A stretch of 26,169 nucleotides of DNA, taken from the NCBI GenBank assembly GCA_002364535.1, contig DEYL01000045.1:1617-27785 (forward strand), given 5' to 3'. Position 1 is the stretch's first letter; every line of letters begins with the position of its first letter. This document shows, piece after piece, positions 16,124 through 23,833 of this stretch. The notes under the pieces are model-generated. The model made no database searches and was not told the DNA's origin. It worked only from the letters and a program-made list of their open reading frames with translations. Both the position numbers and the translations under genes were made by a program. The DNA comes from Flavobacteriaceae bacterium UBA3159 (GTDB taxonomy: Bacteria > Bacteroidota > Bacteroidia > Flavobacteriales > Flavobacteriaceae).

Positions 16124-16131
16124 CAAAAATA
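16124..16131 (-). promoter_or_regulatory. -7 promoter element of the threonine operon (TATTTTTG)
   Basis: Perfect TAnnTTTG match on the minus strand between the clpC terminator and thrA; 5 nt separate it from the leader-ORF ATG. It is the best candidate for the thrABC promoter. A one-mismatch box (AATCTTTG, 15967-15974) at the end of the leader ORF could be a secondary one. Confidence 0.5.
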
Positions 16132-16189
16132 TTACAAAACCATCAGCTTTAAAATTTTTTGGAAACAATTTTAACCTTGTCCAGTAGGT

Positions 16190-16221
16190 AAAAAAAAAGC
16201 CATCTGTCCAAGATGGCTTTT
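16190..16221 (-). terminator. Intrinsic terminator of clpC
   Basis: On the minus strand AAAAGCCATCT-TGGAC-AGATGGCTTTT forms an 11-bp perfect stem with a 5-nt loop, running directly into a tract of nine T. It lies 17 nt after the clpC stop codon and upstream of the thr promoter, which insulates the two units. Confidence 0.9.
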
Positions 16222-16222
16222 G

Positions 16223-16241
16223 ATAAGGATTATATCCTTAT
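16223..16241. repeat. Perfect 8-bp hairpin overlapping the clpC stop codon
   Basis: ATAAGGAT-TAT-ATCCTTAT (8-bp stem, 3-nt loop) includes the clpC TAA (16238-16240) and lies 1 nt from the terminator stem. On the plus strand it is followed by four T, but no plus-strand gene ends here. Confidence 0.6.
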
Positions 16242-18787
16242 TTTTCATTGACCTCAATGGCAGATTTTATATGGAGTTCTTTTTCCCCTTTTTTGTGATC
16301 TAGAGTGATGTGCGTCCCTTCCTCAATGTTGTTATTGACAACATTTTCGGCCAAAAGATCTTCAATGTACTTTTGAATGGCTCTGTTGAGGGGTCGGGCT
16401 CCGTATTTCTTATCAAAACCTTTATCACTTAAAAAAGCCTTTGCAGCTTTAGTGAGTGAAATGCCATAGCCAAGTTTTTCAACCCTTTTAGTGAGTTTGA
16501 TTAACTCAATATCTACAATTTGCACAATGTCTTCCTTTTCTAGGGTGTTGAATATTACTACATCGTCGATACGATTCAAAAATTCGGGAGCAAAGGTTCT
16601 CTTTAAGGCATTTTGTATAACGCCTTTTTCAATATCACTAGCCTGAGATTTCATGTTGGAGGTTTCAAAACCTACACCGGTTCCAAAATCTTTGACTTGC
16701 CTGGCTCCAATATTAGAGGTCATGATGATAATGGTGTTTTGGAAATTGATTTTCCTACCCAAGCTGTCGGTTAGGAATCCATCGTCCAAAACTTGCAGCA
16801 GCATGTTAAAAACATCGGGATGGGCTTTTTCAACTTCGTCTAACAATATGACAGAGTAGGGGCGACGTCTGACTTTTTCGCTCAGTTGTCCACCCTCTTC
16901 ATAGCCAACATATCCCGGTGGTGCTCCGATCAATCTTGAAATCGCAAATTTTTCCATGTATTCACTCATGTCGATACGAATGAGGTTTTCTTCGGAATCA
17001 AAAATTTCTTTAGCGAGGATTTTTGCCAGTTGGGTTTTGCCAACTCCGGTTTGACCGAGGAAAATAAATGATCCAATTGGTCGATCAGGGTCTTTGAGCC
17101 CTGCTCTGTTTCGCTGTATAGCTTTGACGACTTTTTCTACGGCTTCTTTTTGTCCGATGATTTTTTCGCCGATAACATCGGTGAGGTTTGCCAATTTGTT
17201 CTTTTCACTCTTCACGATTTTGTTGACCGGTATGTTGGTCATCATGGATACAACATCGGCTATGTGTGTATCATTGACAGTGACTCTGTTGAGTTTGGAT
17301 TCCTCTTGCCATCTTTCTTGTGCTTCAAGAAGGGTTCTCTCCACCCTTTTTTCATCATCTCTAAGCTTGGCGGCTTCCTCGTATTTTTGTTTTTTGACAA
17401 CAGAATTTTTTAACTCTTTAACTTTTTCGAGTTCTTCTTCAAGTTTAATGATTTCGTCCGGAACATTCATGTTATTAATGTGAACTCTGGAACCGGCTTC
17501 ATCCAGGGCATCAATGGCCTTGTCGGGAAGGTAACGGTCAGTCATATATCTTGAGGTGAGTTCCGCACAAGCTTTGAGTGCTTCATCAGTGTAAATAACA
17601 TTGTGGTGGTTCTCGTATTTGTCTTTGATGTTCCTCAATATTTCGAGGGTTTCTTCTTCGGTAGTTTCTTCGATTAAGACCTTTTGGAAACGTCTTTCCA
17701 AAGCTCCGTCTTTTTCAATATTTTGACGATACTCGTCTAATGTGGTTGCACCGATGCATTGAATTTCTCCTCGTGCCAAAGCGGGCTTAAACATATTGGA
17801 GGCGTCCAGACTTCCGGTGGCTCCACCTGCACCCACTATGGTGTGTATTTCATCTATGAAGAGGATGACGTTGTCATTTTTTTCCAATTCATTCATAACT
17901 GCTTTCATCCGCTCTTCGAATTGACCTCTGTATTTTGTTCCTGCCACCAAACTGGCTAAGTCAAGTGAAACTACACGCTTTCCGTAGAGTACTCTAGAGA
18001 CTTTTTTTTGGATAATGCGTAGTGCAAGTCCCTCTGCGATTGCAGATTTACCAACTCCGGGTTCTCCAATTAAAAGGGGATTATTTTTCTTTCTTCTACT
18101 GAGAATTTGTGAAACCCTTTCGATTTCTTTTTCTCTACCCACCACAGGATCAAGTTTATTTTTTTCTGCCAATGCAGTTACATCACGGCCAAAATTGTCC
18201 AGAACGGGTGTTTTGGATTTGACATTGACCCTTGATTCGGTAGCGGGAACAAAAGGGTTTTCCTTACCGGATTCGTTTTCATCGTCTTTCTCCTCGGGAA
18301 AAGAGGAAGAGGAGGAAATGTCCACATAGTTTTGGTCGTCACTGGCGATCATCAGTTTGAATTGTTCTTTGACAATATCATAATCGATATTCAGTTTGAG
18401 CAATAACTTGGTGGTAGGGTCGTTTTCATTTCTCAAAATGCACAGCAATAGGTGCGCTGTATTGATGATATCACTTTGAAAGAGTTTAGCTTCCAGGAAG
18501 GTAGTCTTAAGAGCGCGTTCGGCTTGGCGGGTAAGGTGTAAATTCTTTTTGTTATTAATAACCCCTGAATTTTCGACTACCGCAGGGTTGAGTATTTCAA
18601 CCTTACGCCTCAATTCGTCAAGGTCAACTTCAATAGATTTTAGAATTGATATCGCTTTTCCTTCACCGTCACGCAATATCCCCAACATTAGATGTTCCGT
18701 TCCTATGGATCCATGGCCCAATCGAAGGGCTTCTTCTTTACTGTAGGAAATCACATCTTTTACTCTAGGTGAAAAATTATCATCCAT
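16238..18787 (-). CDS. clpC: ATP-dependent Clp protease ATP-binding subunit ClpC
   Basis: Hsp100 unfoldase that feeds substrates to ClpP. The 849-aa protein has the Clp N-terminal double repeat (about 1-145), a Ser/acidic linker (155-180), a first AAA+ module with Walker A GEPGVGKS at 241-248 and DEIH at 312-315, a UVR-type middle region (about 450-495) and a second AAA+ module with GQTGVGKT at 578-585. The VGF tripeptide at 705-707 is the ClpP-docking loop, so it is a protease partner and not a ClpB-type disaggregase. The UVR motif identifies it as ClpC. The gene is divergent from gyrA. No perfect -7 box is visible; a 16-bp AT palindrome lies 8 nt before the ATG. It ends at a strong terminator. 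Confidence 0.95.
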   Translation of the reverse strand: MDDNFSPRVKDVISYSKEEALRLGHGSIGTEHLMLGILRDGEGKAISILKSIEVDLDELRRKVEILNPAVVENSGVINNKKNLHLTRQAERALKTTFLEAKLFQSDIINTAHLLLCILRNENDPTTKLLLKLNIDYDIVKEQFKLMIASDDQNYVDISSSSSFPEEKDDENESGKENPFVPATESRVNVKSKTPVLDNFGRDVTALAEKNKLDPVVGREKEIERVSQILSRRKKNNPLLIGEPGVGKSAIAEGLALRIIQKKVSRVLYGKRVVSLDLASLVAGTKYRGQFEERMKAVMNELEKNDNVILFIDEIHTIVGAGGATGSLDASNMFKPALARGEIQCIGATTLDEYRQNIEKDGALERRFQKVLIEETTEEETLEILRNIKDKYENHHNVIYTDEALKACAELTSRYMTDRYLPDKAIDALDEAGSRVHINNMNVPDEIIKLEEELEKVKELKNSVVKKQKYEEAAKLRDDEKRVERTLLEAQERWQEESKLNRVTVNDTHIADVVSMMTNIPVNKIVKSEKNKLANLTDVIGEKIIGQKEAVEKVVKAIQRNRAGLKDPDRPIGSFIFLGQTGVGKTQLAKILAKEIFDSEENLIRIDMSEYMEKFAISRLIGAPPGYVGYEEGGQLSEKVRRRPYSVILLDEVEKAHPDVFNMLLQVLDDGFLTDSLGRKINFQNTIIIMTSNIGARQVKDFGTGVGFETSNMKSQASDIEKGVIQNALKRTFAPEFLNRIDDVVIFNTLEKEDIVQIVDIELIKLTKRVEKLGYGISLTKAAKAFLSDKGFDKKYGARPLNRAIQKYIEDLLAENVVNNNIEEGTHITLDHKKGEKELHIKSAIEVNEK

Positions 18788-18795
18788 ATGTTAAT

Positions 18796-18811
18796 ATTAA
18801 TAATTATTAAT
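18796..18811. repeat. 16-bp perfect palindrome upstream of clpC
   Basis: ATTAATAATTATTAAT reads the same on both strands and lies 8 nt upstream of the clpC ATG, in its leader or operator region. In such AT-rich DNA it may be chance, but the position would suit an operator. Confidence 0.4.
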
Positions 18812-19009
18812 TAAATCATCAAAAAGTATTCCAGATATCATTCATTAGCTAATAGACAAAAAAATTATCATTTAGCAAAACGGCAAATACAAAAATTTAT
18901 GAGCAAAATGCAATATTATCATGTTGATAAATTCATTAAAAAATATTGCGGAAATCCCAATAGAACCCCATTGATAAAGTATTTTAGCCAATACATAAAA
19001 TAAAACCAA

Positions 19010-21505
19010 ATGGTTGACGGAGAAAAATTAATTCCTATTAATATTGAGGATGAAATGAAGTCGGCTTACATTGATTATTCAATGTCTGTCATTGTGTCAC
19101 GTGCCCTTCCTGACGTACGTGACGGATTAAAGCCTGTTCACCGCAGAGTACTCTATGGGATGCATGAGTTAGGTATAAGAGCAAACACTGCCTACAAAAA
19201 ATCTGCCCGTATTGTTGGTGAGGTTTTGGGAAAATACCACCCTCACGGAGACAGTTCTGTATATGATACCATGGTACGTATGGCCCAGGAATGGAGTCTG
19301 CGTTACCTTTTGGTTGACGGTCAAGGGAACTTTGGTTCAATAGACGGTGACAGCCCGGCTGCTATGCGTTATACAGAGGCCAGGATGAAGAAAATGTCGG
19401 AGGATTTATTGGCCGATATTGAAAAAGATACCGTAGACCACAAACTCAATTTTGACGATACCCTAAAAGAGCCAACGGTATTGCCCACTCGGGTTCCCAA
19501 TTTATTGATTAATGGGACTTCGGGAATCGCTGTAGGTATGGCAACCAATATGCCGCCCCACAACTTGACAGAAGTGATAGACGGTACCATAAAATATATT
19601 GACAACCGTGACATCAGCATTGATGAACTGATTCAGACCATCAAAGCCCCTGACTTCCCTACCGGAGGTACCATTTACGGCTATGAGGGGGTTAAAGAAG
19701 CCTTTATGACCGGTAGGGGTCGTGTGGTTATGAGAGGGAATGCAAATATTGAAATGGTTAAGGATAGAGAGTGCATTGTCGTGACAGAAATACCCTACCA
19801 AGTTAACAAAGCGGAAATGATCAGAAAAACCGCTGAGTTGGTCAATGACAAAAAAATTGAAGGTATCAGCAATATAAGGGACGAGTCTGACAGAAACGGT
19901 ATGCGTGTCGTTTATGTTCTTAAGCGAGATGCAATTCCCAATATTGTTCTGAATAAATTATACAAATATACTGCCCTACAGTCTTCCTTTAGTGTGAATA
20001 ATATCGCCTTGGTGGACGGCCGTCCGCAATTGCTGAATTTAAAGCAGTTGATTCAATATTTTGTCGAACACCGTCATGAGGTGGTGGTTCGTAGAACAAA
20101 ATTTGAACTGAAGAAAGCCCAGGAGCGAGCCCATATATTAGAGGGCTTGATCATCGCTTCAGACAATATAGATGAGGTTATAGCGCTCATACGTGGATCT
20201 GCCAATGCCGATGAAGCCAGAGAAAATTTAATTGCCAAATTTGAACTTTCCGAACTTCAGGCCAAAGCCATCGTCGAAATGCGATTGAGACAGTTGACCG
20301 GCTTGGAGCAAGATAAGCTCCGCAACGAATACGATGAGTTGTTAAAAACCATTAATGACTTAAAAGACATACTCGATAAAAAAGATCGCAGGATGGAAAT
20401 CATCAAAACCGAATTGCTTGAGATCAAGGAAAAATATGGTGATGAAAGAAGATCAAAAATTGAATATGCAGGAGGAAACTTTAGCATAGAAGATATGATT
20501 CCCGACGATAAGATGGTGATCACAATTTCTCATGCAGGATATATTAAAAGGACGCCACTGTCGGATTACAAGACACAAAATCGGGGAGGGGTAGGACAAA
20601 AAGCCTCTACCACTCGTAATGAAGATTTCCTTGAAAACCTTTTTGTGGGAACCAATCACCAGTACATGCTATTTTTTACTCAAAAAGGAAAATGCTTCTG
20701 GATGCGTGTTTATGAGATTCCTGAGGGGTCGAGGACTTCCAAGGGGCGTGCGATTCAAAACTTGATCAACATTGAGCAAGACGACCGGTTAAAGGCCTTT
20801 ATTTGTACGCAAGATTTGAAGGATGAAGACTACATCAACAATCACTATGTTATTATGGCCACCAAAAAAGGTCAGGTCAAAAAAACCAGTTTGGAGCAGT
20901 ATTCTCGTCCACGGGCCAATGGTATCAACGCAATTACTATCAAAGAGAAAGATGAATTGCTGGAGGCCAAGTTGACCAACGGCAACAGTCAAATCCTATT
21001 GGCGGTGAAATCTGGAAAAGCCATCAGATTTGAAGAGAGCAAAACCAGGCCCATGGGTAGGGGTGCTTCTGGAGTTCGAGGGATTACACTGGCTGATGCC
21101 AACGACGAGGTCGTTGGAATGGTATCGGTTAATGATATGGATACCAACATCTTGGTGGTTTCCGAGAATGGTTTTGGTAAACGCTCCGACTTGGAGGACT
21201 ACAGAATCACCAATAGAGGAGGGAAAGGCGTAAAAACCATTTCGATTACCGACAAAACCGGTTCTCTTGTTACCCTTAAAAATGTGACCGATCAAGATGA
21301 CTTGATGATCATCAACAAGTCTGGGATCGCAATCAGAATGGCTGTTTCAGATTTACGGGTCATGGGTCGAGCCACACAGGGTGTCAAATTGATCAATCTC
21401 AGGGAGGACGATTCAATTGCTGCCGTAGCAAAAGTGATGAAAGATGACGATGAAGTTGAAGATATTTCTGATATTGATGTAGAAGGTGGCACTATTGTTG
21501 AATAA
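19010..21505 (+). CDS. gyrA: DNA gyrase subunit A
   Basis: Breakage-reunion subunit of gyrase. The 831-aa protein has the catalytic tyrosine Y121 in AAMRYTEARM and the quinolone-determining region HPHGDSSVYD, where S82 and D86 match the drug-sensitive residues S83 and D87 of E. coli. The coiled-coil region and a C-terminal six-blade domain follow. The GyrA box, which separates gyrase from topoisomerase IV, appears in degenerate form as QNRGGVG at 523-529, with a second NRGGKG copy near residue 730. The C-terminus is an acidic tail. I call it GyrA and not ParC from overall similarity, the box and the recalled flavobacterial order clpC/gyrA/TPR. The 222-nt divergent gap before it shows only a one-mismatch promoter box (TATTTTAG, 18980-18987). 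Confidence 0.93.
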   Translation: MVDGEKLIPINIEDEMKSAYIDYSMSVIVSRALPDVRDGLKPVHRRVLYGMHELGIRANTAYKKSARIVGEVLGKYHPHGDSSVYDTMVRMAQEWSLRYLLVDGQGNFGSIDGDSPAAMRYTEARMKKMSEDLLADIEKDTVDHKLNFDDTLKEPTVLPTRVPNLLINGTSGIAVGMATNMPPHNLTEVIDGTIKYIDNRDISIDELIQTIKAPDFPTGGTIYGYEGVKEAFMTGRGRVVMRGNANIEMVKDRECIVVTEIPYQVNKAEMIRKTAELVNDKKIEGISNIRDESDRNGMRVVYVLKRDAIPNIVLNKLYKYTALQSSFSVNNIALVDGRPQLLNLKQLIQYFVEHRHEVVVRRTKFELKKAQERAHILEGLIIASDNIDEVIALIRGSANADEARENLIAKFELSELQAKAIVEMRLRQLTGLEQDKLRNEYDELLKTINDLKDILDKKDRRMEIIKTELLEIKEKYGDERRSKIEYAGGNFSIEDMIPDDKMVITISHAGYIKRTPLSDYKTQNRGGVGQKASTTRNEDFLENLFVGTNHQYMLFFTQKGKCFWMRVYEIPEGSRTSKGRAIQNLINIEQDDRLKAFICTQDLKDEDYINNHYVIMATKKGQVKKTSLEQYSRPRANGINAITIKEKDELLEAKLTNGNSQILLAVKSGKAIRFEESKTRPMGRGASGVRGITLADANDEVVGMVSVNDMDTNILVVSENGFGKRSDLEDYRITNRGGKGVKTISITDKTGSLVTLKNVTDQDDLMIINKSGIAIRMAVSDLRVMGRATQGVKLINLREDDSIAAVAKVMKDDDEVEDISDIDVEGGTIVE

Positions 21506-21571
21506 TTCACAACAAATTTTATTTTTACGTCTGCAAAAACATTAAATTTTTAACCAATTGATTTAAAAACG

Positions 21572-22795
21572 ATGAAACGAATTTCTTTACTAACTGTTAT
21601 TCTCATTTTTAATTTTTGCTTTTCCCAAAAGAAGGAGCTGAGAAAAGCCCAAAAGCTTTACGACTCAGGAGATATTCCGGGAGCTTCACAGATTTTGACA
21701 GAAAATCAAACCCTTTTTGAAAATTCGGGTCAAAAAATTAAGCCCAATTATGACTTTCTAAGAGGTAAAATTGCACAAAATAATAAGGAATTTAATGAGG
21801 CATTCGACCTTTTTAATTCTGTCAAGGAAGTTGTATCAATCAAAGATAAGGTGCTTCAGCAATTGAATATTCTATCTGCCGACATAGTCAACAGTGCCAT
21901 TGATGACAATGGAAGCGGTAATTTTAAATCTTCTACCGAGAAATTGTATTTAGCCTATTTGATCGATCCCGAATTCAGCAAAGACTATCTTTATTTTGCA
22001 GCTTCCAGTGCTGTAAATGCTGAGATGTTTGATGTTGCCCTGAGATATTACATTCAGTTAAAGGAAATGGATTACACAGGGGTGGTAACTAAGTACTATG
22101 TTACTGAAATTGAGTCGGGGGTTGAAACTGAAGTGTCAGAATCCGAATACAATTTGTATAAAAAATCCAAGTCCTATGAAAATCACAGAGAAGAGGACAC
22201 TCCTTCGAAATTCCCTGAAATTGTCAAAAATATTGCTTTGATTCACGCCCAGTTGGGAGATAAAGACAAAGCGATGGCCGCCGTCAAGGAAGCCAGACTC
22301 AGCAATCCCTCTGATCTAAATTTGATCCTAACCGAAGCCAATATATATATTGAATTGGGTGAAAAAGAAAAGTTTCAGAGCTTGATGGGTGAAGCCATTA
22401 ATCAGGATCCTAATAATGCCAATTTGTATTATAATCTTGCGGTGGTTACTTCCGATTTGGGAGAGAAAGAAACGGCCAGAGGTTATTACGAAAAAGCTAT
22501 AGAGATTAATCCCAACTATGAGAATGCCTATTTGAATCTCGTTGCTTTGATCTTAGAAGGCGAACAAACCATTGTTGAACAAATGAATAGTCTGGGGACT
22601 TCGGCGGCAGATAATGCCAAATACGATTCCTTAAAGCTGGATCGTGAAAACCTCTACAGAGAATGTGTTCCGATCCTTAAATCTTTGATCCAAATTGGAG
22701 AAAATGAAGATGCGATAAAAACACTGATGAATATTTATGGCACTCTTGGAGACAATGAAGGCTATAAAGAAATGAAAGCCCTTTTAGATAAATAG
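21572..22795 (+). CDS. Exported tetratricopeptide-repeat protein
   Basis: A 407-aa protein with a Sec signal peptide (MKRISLLTVILIFNFCFSQ, likely cleaved near residue 18-19), so periplasmic or surface-exposed. At least three TPR-type helical pairs can be seen in the C-terminal half, around IALIHAQLGDKDKAMAAVKEA, ANIYIELGEKEKFQSLMGEA and YYNLAVVTSDLGEKETARGYY; the last two end in DPNNA and NPNYE, the usual TPR turn. The N-terminal half (RKAQKLYDSGDIPGASQIL) also looks like a diverged TPR. A scaffold or binding role is likely but no partner is shown. It lies 66 nt after gyrA with no clear promoter, so co-transcription is possible. Confidence 0.88.
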   Translation: MKRISLLTVILIFNFCFSQKKELRKAQKLYDSGDIPGASQILTENQTLFENSGQKIKPNYDFLRGKIAQNNKEFNEAFDLFNSVKEVVSIKDKVLQQLNILSADIVNSAIDDNGSGNFKSSTEKLYLAYLIDPEFSKDYLYFAASSAVNAEMFDVALRYYIQLKEMDYTGVVTKYYVTEIESGVETEVSESEYNLYKKSKSYENHREEDTPSKFPEIVKNIALIHAQLGDKDKAMAAVKEARLSNPSDLNLILTEANIYIELGEKEKFQSLMGEAINQDPNNANLYYNLAVVTSDLGEKETARGYYEKAIEINPNYENAYLNLVALILEGEQTIVEQMNSLGTSAADNAKYDSLKLDRENLYRECVPILKSLIQIGENEDAIKTLMNIYGTLGDNEGYKEMKALLDK

Positions 22796-22905
22796 GATAA
22801 AGTACTGAAATTCCTCAGGGGGATGCTTTCTGGAAAAAAATTGTAACGTTTTCATGGTAGTAGTGGATTATGGGTAATTCATAAGTAGGAAAAACCAATC
22901 AAAGC

Positions 22906-22929
22906 AAAAAAAAACCTACCAGAGGTTTT
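22906..22929 (-). terminator. Intrinsic terminator of the NlpC/P60 gene
   Basis: On the minus strand AAAACCT-CTGGT-AGGTTTT forms a 7-bp stem that runs into a tract of nine T ending at 22906. The upstream arm overlaps the stop codon (22928-22930), so the hairpin starts inside the gene. Confidence 0.85.
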
Positions 22930-23677
22930 ATATCATCTTTTTGATAAAGCGTAGCTTGTGGGTGTGGCTTTGGGTTTCTGAATTGAATATCCCGGACTGG
23001 TCAATTCTATCGATTCTAACGGTGCCAGAGGCATGGATGATGTGGTGGTTTTCGAGCAGTAATCCTACGTGAGTGATCTTGCCTTCGGCATTGTCAAAAA
23101 ATGCCAAATCTCCGGCTTCACTTTCTTCAATAAAACTAAGGGTTTGACCCTGAAGGGCCTGTTGGTGAGCATCGCGATTCAATTTGATGCCGTTGATCTT
23201 ATAAACTATTTGTGTAAAACCTGAGCAATCAATGCCCAGTAGTGTTTTTCCTCCCCACAGATAGGGAGCATTGTGGAAAAGATAGGCTGTGTCGGTCAAT
23301 GCCTTTTTTGATTTTTTGGGTCGGAGGGATTCGCCTTCAAATTGGTGTTTCAGGATTTTTAAAGCCCTGAGGTCACTGCCGATCAAAATCGGGAACAAAA
23401 GATCATCCTTGGTGGTGATGTAGTTAACCAGATCCGTGGAAATATAAAGGTTGGATTGGGTAATTTTTTCAAAATCTTCACGAGATATTTCATGGATTTG
23501 GTTGCGATCGATCCAGCCTTCATACCCATCCCATTCGAGGCGTATTTTGGCCCATTTTTTTCTTTTTTCGATCAGCTTGTAACACTCGCCATAAAGCAGT
23601 TGGGAAACCATTTCACTTAGGTGGCTGTTTTCTTTTCTCAAGGGAATGATTCCCAAATGGCAGATACCGTATTCCAA
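22928..23677 (-). CDS. C40 family cysteine peptidase (NlpC/P60) with bacterial SH3 domains
   Basis: Probable peptidoglycan endopeptidase or amidase, 249 aa. The N-terminal part (residues 1-60, including MVSQLLYGECYKLIEKRKKW and GYEGWID) is an SH3b-type wall-binding domain, followed by a second SH3-like segment. The C-terminal NlpC/P60 domain has C151 in GIDCSGFTQ, H203 in ITHVGLLL and a third polar residue H215 in HASG. No signal peptide is seen, so it acts in the cytosol (for example on recycled muropeptides) or leaves by an unknown route. The start codon is TTG (23675-23677); relatives I recall begin at this same MxYGIC motif, which supports it. It diverges from the 7TM-HD gene. Confidence 0.9.
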   Translation of the reverse strand: MEYGICHLGIIPLRKENSHLSEMVSQLLYGECYKLIEKRKKWAKIRLEWDGYEGWIDRNQIHEISREDFEKITQSNLYISTDLVNYITTKDDLLFPILIGSDLRALKILKHQFEGESLRPKKSKKALTDTAYLFHNAPYLWGGKTLLGIDCSGFTQIVYKINGIKLNRDAHQQALQGQTLSFIEESEAGDLAFFDNAEGKITHVGLLLENHHIIHASGTVRIDRIDQSGIFNSETQSHTHKLRFIKKMI

Positions 23678-23805
23678 ATCGGTTAGTTTAAAAAAGGGTG
23701 TATTGTTGCCAAGAAATGGTAATTTATATTGGCAAAAATAATCAAATTGCCGGCATATGTTTGGAAATACATTTTTAAATTCACATTCAAAGCCTCATAT
23801 TTCCT

Positions 23806-23813
23806 TAAATTTG
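23806..23813 (+). promoter_or_regulatory. -7 promoter element of the 7TM-HD gene (TAAATTTG)
   Basis: Perfect TAnnTTTG match 20 nt upstream of the TTG at 23834. It lies inside the longest reading of the ORF (from 23729), which argues that translation starts downstream of it. Confidence 0.55.
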
Positions 23814-23833
23814 AAATTCTGATCCGTTTGGTA

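Noticed and set aside
17094..17483. 129-codon open frame on the plus strand, rich in Ser/Leu/Phe
   Set aside because: Antisense shadow of clpC; low-complexity hydrophobic reading is typical of complement frames.
22784..22855. 23-codon minus-strand ORF after the NlpC/P60 gene (MKTLQFFSRKHPPEEF...)
   Set aside because: Beyond the terminator of that gene, no promoter box, and overlaps the end of the TPR gene; length is compatible with chance.
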